5,556 nt of DNA from Gallionellaceae bacterium UBA5126 (GTDB lineage Bacteria > Pseudomonadota > Gammaproteobacteria > Burkholderiales > Gallionellaceae). The translations under genes were made by a program, and so were the position numbers. The notes under the pieces are model-generated. The model was given only the letters and a program-made list of their open reading frames with translations. It had not been told where the DNA came from and did no database searches. Positions 1 through 5,556 of this stretch are shown here, piece by piece; the stretch's first letter is position 1, and each line of letters opens with the position of its first letter. The stretch covers positions 9,153 to 14,708 of the forward strand of contig DHYQ01000058.1 of the NCBI GenBank assembly GCA_002414205.1. The letters are read 5' to 3'.

Positions 1-1
1 T

Positions 2-2758
2 TATTTTCGTGGTCGCACCGCCGTATTCGGTGGGGTGCAGTACCAAACACCTTGGGCACCATTGTTGTTGAAGTTGGAGTATGACGGCAATAATTACCAG
101 AATGAGCCGCTGGGCAATGTGTTCAAGGTTCGGTCGCCCTTCAATGTGGGCGCGGTTTATCAAGTCTCCAAGGAGTTCGATGTCAGCATTGGCATTGAAC
201 GTGGCAATACCGCCATGCTGGGGCTGACCTTGCATGAGCCTTTGAGCCGGACTTCCCAGCCCAAATTGGCGGATCCGCCACGCCCTCCAGTCGCCACCAC
301 GCGTCCGTTGTTGGTGCCGAATTGGGAGGCTGTGCGTACCTATCTGGCGGAGCAAACCAGTTGGAAAATTGGTCAGATTGAGCAACAGGGGCGTGAGCTG
401 CGCGTGACGCTGGACGATGCAGAGGCCGGCTATTGGCGCCAGCGCCTGGATCGGGCGGTGGCGGTGTTGCATCAGGCTGCACCCGCAGAAGTGGATAACT
501 TTACCTTTGTGTACCGCAATCGTGGCCTCACCTTGGCCGAGCATCAGGTAAACCGTGACGCCTGGGTGGCGCAGCAAACTCAGGCCTTGCCGCCGTCGGC
601 GAGGTTGGCACCGGTGATGACGCATGCGCCGCAGTCATCGTCACGGGCCACCGGGTTGTATCAACAAGCGCCGGCACGTTTTGAAAATACCGTGGATATT
701 GGTCTGGACAGCAGCATGGGGGGGCCGAACAGCTTCTTGCTGTATCAGCTTTTTGCCCATGACCAAAGCAAGCTGCGCCTGGGCGACAGTACCTGGTTGC
801 AAAGTGATGTCCGGCTAGGCTTGTTCGATAACTACAACCAGTTCACGTTTACGGCGCCGGCCACTGGGCTGCCACGGGTGCGTACCTTTGTGCGTGAATT
901 TGTCACCAGTGCCAAACTGACATTGCCGAATTTGCAAGCTACCCATGTGGGCCAGATTGGTGAGAATAGTTTCTACAGCTTGTATGGTGGCTTGCTGGAA
1001 TATATGTATGCCGGGGTCGGGGGGGAATGGCTGTATCGCCCGTATGAAAGTTCGCTGGCCATCGGGGTCGATGTCAATAGCGTGCAGATGCGTGGTTTTA
1101 AACAGGATTTCTCGCTGCAAAATTACAAAACCACCACCGGTCACGTGTCGTTGTATTGGGATACCGGTTGGCGGGGAGTGCAGGCCAATGTCAGCGCCGG
1201 GCGCTATCTGGCCAAGGACATCGGGGTGTCGCTGCAATTGACGCGTCACTTTGAAAACGGCGTCACCATGGGCGCCGGGGTGACCAAAACCAACGTCAAT
1301 GCCGTGTTGTTTGGCGAAGGTTCTTTCGATAAATGGATACGTTTCACGATTCCGTTTGATGCCTTGCTTACCCACTCGGCCACGGGGGATGTCAGTTTTA
1401 CCTGGCAGCCTTTGCTGCGTGACGGCGGGGCCAAGTTGCACCGAGCGGTTGAGTTGTATGACCTGACACGCATCCGTGACGCGCGCACCTTGGGCATGAC
1501 GCCTGCGCCGCTGTCCAATGACTTGTTGCCGGTGGAAGAGCAGCAGGCCGCTTGGTTGCCACCCGCCAAAGGCATCGAACCTTATCTGGAAACGCCGCAA
1601 GTTGTCAGTTATAACCAGTGGCAAGCCAGTGCCCAACCGGCCTGGCGCTTGCAAGAAGCCTTGTACCGCCAGCAGTTCCGCGATATCGAGGTGGTGATGG
1701 AGCCGACGGGGCGTTTGAACGTGCGTGCGTCCAATGCCCAAATTCGTCCGCTCAGTCGTGCAGCGGGACGCGCCGTGCGTGCCGCTTTGCGTAATGCCCC
1801 GCCGGAAGCCCGCAGCATCCGCATTACTCTGCTGGCCCCGGCGTCGTTGCGACAGCTTGAGAGCGTGCCGGTGGTCGAATACGAGTTCACCGATTTGGAC
1901 TATTTGCGCCAGTATTTTGATGGTTATCGCAGTGAATCCAGTTTGGCGAATACCGTCAAGGTGCGTTATCTGGTGGACAGCCTGCGTGAAAGCGAGCCAT
2001 TGGCGCTGTTGGGCGACACTACCCCCATCTATCCGGCGGCATTGCCGTTGCCACAAGTGGCCGAACCCGTGCTCAAGCCGGTGTACCGCGTGCGCGATGA
2101 TTTGGTGAACGGCTACCAGCATGCCCAGCAGATCGATTGGTTGAGTACCGCCGTCATTGGTGGCGGGATGGTGCTGGCCAGCAGCTTGCTGGATAAGGCC
2201 GGGGATCGCTATGCCCAGCGCAATGCGCAGAATGCTGGCTTGAAGGCCGTCAACCGTATCGGCAATACGCTAGTGCCGCTGGTGTTCGGGACGGGGGCGA
2301 TTGCGGCAGTGTTCAGCGAGGATCCTTTGCTGTCGCGTGCGGGCTATGCGGCCATGGAAGCGGGGGGTACCGCGCTGGCGCTGACCTTGGGGAGCAAATT
2401 TGTCTTCGGTCGTGCCCGTCCGATGGCCGGACAAGGCTCGGCCAGCTTCCATCCTTTTGCCGGTTCTGCCAATGCCTTGACCGATGGTTTCCCGTCCGGG
2501 CATGCCATGTTGGTATGGGCGGTGGCGACGCCGTTTGCCGAAGCCTATCGTCAGCCGTTGTTCTACAGCTTGGCGACCCTGACCAATATCGCCCGGGTGG
2601 GCAGTCGCAATCACTGGATTTCCGATACGGTGGCGGGCAGTGTCCTGGGGTATGGCATTGGCAAGATTCTGTGGGAATCCTCACGCAATGGTACCGGCAA
2701 GTATCCCAGCATCGGCTTGACGGGTCGTGAATTGACCTTGACCTGGGATATGCCCTAA
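2..2758 (+). CDS. YjbH/GfcD-like exopolysaccharide outer-membrane protein fused to a C-terminal PAP2 phosphatase domain (5' partial)
   Basis: The frame is open to the window's left edge. A GTG at 35 is not the real start, because family-typical sequence (FGGVQYQTPW, then LKLEYDGNNYQ) runs through it, so signal peptide and N-terminus are missing. About 918 residues remain; E. coli YjbH is about 700 in total. To roughly nt 1470 it is YjbH: strand-rich, with GNTAMLGLTLHEPLSR, LYWDTGW, GEGSFDKWIRFTIPFD and PLLRDGGAKL. These proteins are outer-membrane partners in exopolysaccharide or group 4 capsule secretion. A mixed helix/strand region follows (about 1480-2080). From about 2130 come small-residue-rich hydrophobic segments and all three PAP2 motifs: K-x6-RP (2396-2422), PSGH (2492-2503) and R-x5-H-x3-D (2594-2626), so phosphatase activity on a lipid, prenyl or sugar phosphate is expected; the substrate is unknown. 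The tail ends in an alternating strand-like pattern (LTLTWDMP). Both halves share one uninterrupted frame. Confidence 0.9.
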   Translation, partial: YFRGRTAVFGGVQYQTPWAPLLLKLEYDGNNYQNEPLGNVFKVRSPFNVGAVYQVSKEFDVSIGIERGNTAMLGLTLHEPLSRTSQPKLADPPRPPVATTRPLLVPNWEAVRTYLAEQTSWKIGQIEQQGRELRVTLDDAEAGYWRQRLDRAVAVLHQAAPAEVDNFTFVYRNRGLTLAEHQVNRDAWVAQQTQALPPSARLAPVMTHAPQSSSRATGLYQQAPARFENTVDIGLDSSMGGPNSFLLYQLFAHDQSKLRLGDSTWLQSDVRLGLFDNYNQFTFTAPATGLPRVRTFVREFVTSAKLTLPNLQATHVGQIGENSFYSLYGGLLEYMYAGVGGEWLYRPYESSLAIGVDVNSVQMRGFKQDFSLQNYKTTTGHVSLYWDTGWRGVQANVSAGRYLAKDIGVSLQLTRHFENGVTMGAGVTKTNVNAVLFGEGSFDKWIRFTIPFDALLTHSATGDVSFTWQPLLRDGGAKLHRAVELYDLTRIRDARTLGMTPAPLSNDLLPVEEQQAAWLPPAKGIEPYLETPQVVSYNQWQASAQPAWRLQEALYRQQFRDIEVVMEPTGRLNVRASNAQIRPLSRAAGRAVRAALRNAPPEARSIRITLLAPASLRQLESVPVVEYEFTDLDYLRQYFDGYRSESSLANTVKVRYLVDSLRESEPLALLGDTTPIYPAALPLPQVAEPVLKPVYRVRDDLVNGYQHAQQIDWLSTAVIGGGMVLASSLLDKAGDRYAQRNAQNAGLKAVNRIGNTLVPLVFGTGAIAAVFSEDPLLSRAGYAAMEAGGTALALTLGSKFVFGRARPMAGQGSASFHPFAGSANALTDGFPSGHAMLVWAVATPFAEAYRQPLFYSLATLTNIARVGSRNHWISDTVAGSVLGYGIGKILWESSRNGTGKYPSIGLTGRELTLTWDMP

Positions 2759-2836
2759 GAGCCGGTGCATCCCGTGTCGCAAGGCAGGGCACGGTTGCTT
2801 CGCGCCGTTGAACGTCTGACCTACCGCCTCGGTGGT

Positions 2837-2865
2837 TTGACACCAGCGGCGGCATTGTCGACAGA
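2837..2865 (+). promoter_or_regulatory. Possible weak promoter for the methyltransferase gene
   Basis: TTGACA at 2837-2842 is an exact match to the sigma-70 -35 consensus. At a 17-base spacing the -10 position (2860-2865) reads GACAGA, a poor match with only two of six consensus bases. If used, transcription would begin around 2870-2874, inside the hairpin at 2865-2888, so such a transcript would lack most of the hairpin's left arm. The case rests on the -35 hexamer and the position ahead of a well-formed ribosome binding site. It may be chance. Confidence 0.22.
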
Positions 2866-2888
2866 CAAGCCCACGTTTGTGGGCTTGT
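2865..2888 (+). terminator. Stem-loop, probable transcription terminator or attenuator
   Basis: The arms ACAAGCCCAC (2865-2874) and GTGGGCTTGT (2879-2888) pair perfectly over 10 bp around a GTTT loop. The bases that follow (GTGTTTATGG) are only modestly T-rich, so termination may be incomplete. It lies 106 bases after the stop of the YjbH-PAP2 gene, as expected for its terminator, but only six bases before the Shine-Dalgarno sequence of the next gene. It could therefore also act as an attenuator or 5' stabilising structure for read-through mRNA. The - strand has no T-run after it, so it is read as a + strand element. Confidence 0.6.
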
Positions 2889-2894
2889 GTTTAT

Positions 2895-2900
2895 GGAGAG
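2895..2900 (+). promoter_or_regulatory. Ribosome binding site that decides a TTG start
   Basis: GGAGAG at 2895-2900 is a strong Shine-Dalgarno match, six bases ahead of the TTG at 2907. It selects this TTG over the upstream in-frame TTG at 2877, which lies in the hairpin loop and right arm with no such site, and over the ATG at 2949, which would cut into the first membrane helix. Confidence 0.7.
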
Positions 2901-2906
2901 TTCATT

Positions 2907-3563
2907 TTGAATATTTGGCAGGACGACCGTTTTGCCCGCATTCCCATCATGTTGTTCACCGGATTTTTTTTGGTGCACGAAGTGCAGGGGCTGTTGGGAT
3001 TTTTGGCGCATCCGCCGTTCGGTTGGGAGGGGACGTTTGTCGCTGGGCTGGCTGCGCGGATTTCCTTGCTGATTTTCTTGGCCTTGTTGCTGATGTTTCA
3101 TGCCATCCGCAGCCAACCTAAACGTTCCGCTACGGATTGGGGTGCCAAACTGTCGGCGTTGTTCGGCTTGACGTTGAGCAATCTGGTGCTGCTGCTGCCG
3201 CGCCCCGAATTGGACGCCACCTGGATGCTGGCCTCCACCGTGTTGCTGTTGCTGGGAAATTATCTGTGCATCGTGGCGCTATTTCATCTGGGGCGTTCGC
3301 TCAGTATTTTGGCGGAAGCGCGCACCCTGGTGACGCATGGCCCCTACCGCTGGGTACGCCATCCACTGTATTTGGCGGAGGAAGTGGCGATTGTGGGGGT
3401 GTTCTTGCAATTCATGTCCTGGCCGGCGGCGGCGATTTTGCTACTGCATTTTGCCAGCCAGGTGGCTCGTATGCGGCATGAGGAGCGGGTGTTGAGTGCC
3501 ACCTTTCCTGAGTATGCCGATTATGCGCGTCGCACGGCGCGTTTAATGCCGGGGGTGTGGTAA
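2907..3563 (+). CDS. Integral membrane methyltransferase of the isoprenylcysteine/phospholipid methyltransferase (ICMT/PEMT) type
   Basis: The product is 218 residues from TTG 2907. It is hydrophobic, with likely membrane helices near residues 14-33, 46-65, 82-98, 108-126 and 160-180. The diagnostic part is C-terminal: GPYRWVRHPLY (145-155), then RHEERVL (190-196), FPEYADY (200-206) and a closing RTARLMPGVW. The G-P-Y-x-x-x-R-H-P-x-Y and E-E...F-x-x-Y-x-x-Y pattern is the S-adenosylmethionine-binding core of the ICMT/PEMT superfamily. Family members methylate membrane-embedded or lipid-attached substrates (prenyl-cysteine carboxylates, phosphatidylethanolamine, steroids); bacterial members of this short class mostly have no known substrate, and none can be assigned here. 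The next gene starts on this gene's stop codon (TAATG), so the two are almost certainly co-translated. No frame damage is seen. The family call is firm, the substrate open. Confidence 0.85.
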   Translation: MNIWQDDRFARIPIMLFTGFFLVHEVQGLLGFLAHPPFGWEGTFVAGLAARISLLIFLALLLMFHAIRSQPKRSATDWGAKLSALFGLTLSNLVLLLPRPELDATWMLASTVLLLLGNYLCIVALFHLGRSLSILAEARTLVTHGPYRWVRHPLYLAEEVAIVGVFLQFMSWPAAAILLLHFASQVARMRHEERVLSATFPEYADYARRTARLMPGVW

Positions 3564-3994
3564 TGCGTGGGATCTATCTTTGGAGTGCCTTGGGGTTGCT
3601 GGGATTGACCGCAGCGGCTATGGCGTATGTGTTGTGGTGGCAGCCGCATTATCACCCGGTGGTACGGGTGGCCTTGAGCGATCAGACGGTACTGACCGTG
3701 CTGGATAATCCTTGGACGGTGGCCGCAGACTGTCAGGCCGCCAATGCACATATCGTGGAGAGTTTGGTCGGGAAATGCGCGGATTGCCGCATCGTACAAA
3801 ACAGTTGCGAGCGCGAACTTGCACCGCAGTGGCGCGCCGTGCTGTTGGGGCAGCCCACGCCGTATTACGTGGTTATGACGGCCACACAGCATCTGGTGGT
3901 GGAATCGCCCACGCAGGCACGCACCGTCTGCCGGGCGATCGCGGATGCCGTGCGCAACAGCCAGCAAAAGCCCTCCCGTTGCATCGAGCCGTAA
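3563..3994 (+). CDS. Small single-pass membrane-anchored protein with a six-cysteine periplasmic domain, unknown function
   Basis: The protein has 143 residues from ATG 3563, whose A is the last base of the preceding TAA stop; GGGGG at 3551-3555 may serve as a weak ribosome binding site, and translational coupling is likely. Residues 4-26 form one uncleaved-looking helix (LWSALGLLGLTAAAMAYVLWW). The rest should be periplasmic if the short Arg-containing N-terminus stays inside. That domain of about 115 residues holds six cysteines (57, 72, 75, 82, 123, 140), including CADC at 72-75. An even number fits three disulfides; the CxxC could instead be redox-active or bind metal, but no thioredoxin fold, CxxCH haem site or other known motif is visible. 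I do not recognise the family. Normal codon use and tight coupling to the methyltransferase argue that it is real and works with it. Confidence 0.75.
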   Translation: MRGIYLWSALGLLGLTAAAMAYVLWWQPHYHPVVRVALSDQTVLTVLDNPWTVAADCQAANAHIVESLVGKCADCRIVQNSCERELAPQWRAVLLGQPTPYYVVMTATQHLVVESPTQARTVCRAIADAVRNSQQKPSRCIEP

Positions 3995-4537
3995 TCAGTC
4001 GCGTGCTGGGGTTTTGCCCAGTTTGCGCTGCAAGGTGCGGCGGTGCATGTTGAGGGCGCGGGCGGTGGCGGAGATGTTGCCGTCGTGGTCACGCAGCACT
4101 TGTTGGATGTGCTCCCATTCCAGACGGCCAATTTCCGTCGGTTGCTCGCGCACGGCGGCTTGCTCGTTGGCGGAGTGGGCGAAGGCGGCGACGATTTGCT
4201 GCGCGTTGGCCGGTTTGGCGAGGTATTGCGTCGCGCCTAGCTTGATGGCTTCCACGGCGGTGGTGATGCTGGCATAGCCAGTCAGCATCACGATGCGGGT
4301 GTTGGGATCCAGCTCGTGCAGGAATTTCACCAACTGCAAGCCGGATGCGCCATCCATTTTCAAATCCACCACTGCATATTCCGGCGGATTGGCGGCAGCC
4401 AGTGGCATGGCCTGTTCCACGCTGTGGGCCACACTAACGCAATAACCGCGCTTGACCAGTGCCTGCGACAACACGCGGCAAAAGGTGGCATCGTCATCGA
4501 CCAGCAACAGGCTGGCGGCTTCGTCGCAGGCGGTCAT
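3995..4537 (-). CDS. regA: RegA/ActR/RoxR-family redox response regulator
   Basis: The protein has 180 residues from the ATG at 4537, the usual family length. That start overlaps the kinase stop as ATGA, which makes it preferable to the GTG nine bases upstream; neither has a clear Shine-Dalgarno, so coupling is expected. The receiver domain (about 9-120) has the acidic pocket D14-D16, phospho-acceptor D58 in VVDLKMDG, T86 in LTGYAS and K108 in YLAKPA. A short linker with one proline (P133) replaces the proline-rich hinge of Rhodobacter RegA. The C-terminal Fis-type helix-turn-helix (about 140-175, with DGNISATARAL and MHRRTLQRKL) is the near-invariant RegA signature. The family controls respiration, terminal oxidases, and carbon and nitrogen assimilation in response to redox state. 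Its TGA stop directly abuts the stop of the convergent + strand gene. Names for orthologues vary (regA, prrA, actR, roxR). Confidence 0.95.
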   Translation of the reverse strand: MTACDEAASLLLVDDDATFCRVLSQALVKRGYCVSVAHSVEQAMPLAAANPPEYAVVDLKMDGASGLQLVKFLHELDPNTRIVMLTGYASITTAVEAIKLGATQYLAKPANAQQIVAAFAHSANEQAAVREQPTEIGRLEWEHIQQVLRDHDGNISATARALNMHRRTLQRKLGKTPARD

Positions 4538-5556
4538 GGCGGGCACAAAGGTAAAATCAACTCGGTGGTCGCGCCGCCGCCGGGGCGGTTGTACAGGCGC
4601 ACGCTGCCGCCCATGCGCTCCACGCTGGCATTGGCCAGCAGCAGGCCGAGGCCGCGCCCTTCGCGTTTGGTGGTGAAATAGGCACTCCCGGCTTTCAGCA
4701 GCGCTTCCTCACTCAACCCTTCGCCATCATCCTGAATTTCCAGCACAAACTGCCCGCCGTCGCAGCGGGTGCGCAAGCGGATGCGCTGCGGGCTGGCGTC
4801 AGCGGCGTTGTTGAGCAGATTCATCAGCGCGGCGTGCAACAGGCTATCGACCCGCAACTGTTGGCCATCGGTAGCAGACTGGTAGTCGTACTGCGCGGTG
4901 GGGCGCAGCAACTGCCATTCGTCCAGCACCTCGTGCATTAGTTGCTCTACCGGCTGCGGCGCACTGTGGAGGTGCTCCTGAGCGTGGGCGAGGATTTTGT
5001 CCAGAATGTGTTTGCAGCGGGCGACTTGCTCGGTCAACAAGGTGACACTGTCCTGCCAGTCCGGGCAGGCGGCGATTTCATGTTCCAGCTCACCCAGCAC
5101 CACCGCCATGGTGGATAGCGGCGTGCCCATTTCATGCGCCGCCCCAGCCGCTTGGATGCCCAGCGCCACGATGCGCTCGTTGCGCAGCACTTCCTCCCGC
5201 ACCTGCGCCAACAAGGCGTCGCGCTGCCGCACCGCCTGTGCCATCTGCACCACGAAATACGCCACCACTCCGGCGCTCAACACAAAACCCAGCCACATGC
5301 CCATGACATGGGTGTTGAAAGCCGAATCCTCGCTGAAATCGTGGTGAATGTGCGGCAGTGGCACGAAATACACCATCAGCACGCTGTAGCTGGCCACGGT
5401 CAGCGCGGCCATGCCCCAGCTATAGGCTGGCGGCAGGGTGGCGGCGGCAATCACCAGCGGCAGCAAAAACAGCGACACAAACGGGTTAGTGGAGCCGCCG
5501 CCGTAGTACAGCAGCACGCTCAGGGCCAGCACATCCACACACAATTGCGCGAACAA
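4534..5556 (-). CDS. regB: RegB/ActS/RoxS-family redox-sensing membrane histidine kinase (5' partial)
   Basis: The 340 visible residues start inside the protein: the first codon (TTG at 5556) is internal, and the N-terminal membrane helices are beyond the window. What remains begins in the sensor membrane domain with GGSTNPF (nt 5479-5499), matching the GGxxNPF ubiquinone-site motif of RegB, then helices near visible residues 27-40, 48-65 and 84-104. The dimerisation box AAGAAHEMGTPL carries the phosphorylated H141 (nt 5134-5136). C181 (nt 5014-5016) in VARCKHIL lies exactly 40 residues later, as Cys265 does from His225 in Rhodobacter capsulatus RegB. The ATPase domain has an N box (NLLNNA, N250), DDGEG (276-280) and GRGLGL (300-305). 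RegB kinases phosphorylate RegA when the quinone pool is reduced. Gene order is kinase then regulator, overlapping by four bases, so one operon; its promoter lies outside the window. All catalytic residues seen are intact. Confidence 0.95.
   Translation of the reverse strand: MFAQLCVDVLALSVLLYYGGGSTNPFVSLFLLPLVIAAATLPPAYSWGMAALTVASYSVLMVYFVPLPHIHHDFSEDSAFNTHVMGMWLGFVLSAGVVAYFVVQMAQAVRQRDALLAQVREEVLRNERIVALGIQAAGAAHEMGTPLSTMAVVLGELEHEIAACPDWQDSVTLLTEQVARCKHILDKILAHAQEHLHSAPQPVEQLMHEVLDEWQLLRPTAQYDYQSATDGQQLRVDSLLHAALMNLLNNAADASPQRIRLRTRCDGGQFVLEIQDDGEGLSEEALLKAGSAYFTTKREGRGLGLLLANASVERMGGSVRLYNRPGGGATTELILPLCPP

Noticed and set aside
35..37. GTG 35 as the true start of the YjbH-PAP2 gene
   Set aside because: Family-conserved residues continue in frame upstream to the window edge and there is no signal peptide after it, so the gene begins outside the window.
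815..2122. Long open frame of 435 codons on the - strand inside the YjbH-PAP2 gene
   Set aside because: It is the antisense shadow of a firmly identified gene; its translation is rich in His, Gln and Arg, shows no family motif and has no ribosome binding site worth noting.
2877..2906. Longer methyltransferase start at TTG 2877
   Set aside because: It would start inside the hairpin loop, lacks a ribosome binding site, and adds ten residues not needed by the family; TTG 2907 has GGAGAG at ideal distance.
2313..3116. Open frame of 267 codons on the - strand across the PAP2 end, the hairpin and the methyltransferase start
   Set aside because: It runs through two real genes and a stem-loop; the composition is low-hydrophobicity, Ser/Pro/Arg-rich nonsense typical of a shadow frame.
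2765..3121. Possible small gene in the gap after the YjbH-PAP2 stop (GTG start)
   Set aside because: It overlaps most of the methyltransferase N-terminus in another frame, spans the hairpin and has no Shine-Dalgarno; the methyltransferase frame is clearly the coding one.
4006..4024. CTGGG/CCCAG stem followed by TTT as a terminator for the + strand genes
   Set aside because: The stem is only 5 bp, the T-run is three bases, and it lies within conserved regulator coding sequence; too weak to list as a feature.
4538..4546. GTG start at 4546 for the response regulator
   Set aside because: No Shine-Dalgarno; the ATG at 4537 forms the classic ATGA overlap with the kinase stop and gives the usual family length.

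Overview
The window (about 58-60% G+C by eye, tightly packed, many TTG/GTG starts and TTG leucine codons) looks like a chromosomal segment of a betaproteobacterium. The short stem-loop behind the first gene and the RoxS/RoxR-like form of the regulators would suit Neisseriales such as the Chromobacteriaceae, but that placement is an inference from style, not proof. I see no mobile element, CRISPR array, tRNA or rRNA.

Layout: three genes on the + strand face two on the - strand. (1) Positions 2-2758: the C-terminal ~918 residues of a large YjbH/GfcD-type exopolysaccharide outer-membrane protein carrying a complete PAP2 phosphatase active site at its C-terminus; its 5' end lies outside the window. 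(2) Positions 2759-2906: a 148-base gap with a perfect 10-bp hairpin and a good ribosome binding site. (3) 2907-3563: a five-helix membrane methyltransferase of the ICMT/PEMT type, starting at TTG. (4) 3563-3994: a small membrane-anchored protein with six cysteines, unrecognised, start overlapping the previous stop by one base. (5) 3995-4537 and 4534-5556 on the - strand: a RegA/ActR/RoxR response regulator and its RegB/ActS/RoxS redox sensor kinase, overlapping by four bases; the kinase N-terminus is outside the window.

How they fit together: the kinase keeps the quinone-site motif, the phospho-histidine and the redox cysteine exactly 40 residues after it, and the regulator keeps all phosphorylation residues and the near-invariant Fis-type DNA-binding helix, so this should be a working global redox/respiration switch. 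The three + strand genes all look like envelope functions (polysaccharide export or maturation, lipid or prenyl phosphate hydrolysis, methylation of a membrane substrate, a cysteine-rich periplasmic protein). Whether the two halves are functionally linked is unknown; the opposing stop codons touch with no bases between, so their mRNAs probably overlap. The most unusual items are the YjbH-PAP2 fusion and the unrecognised cysteine-rich protein coupled to the methyltransferase.
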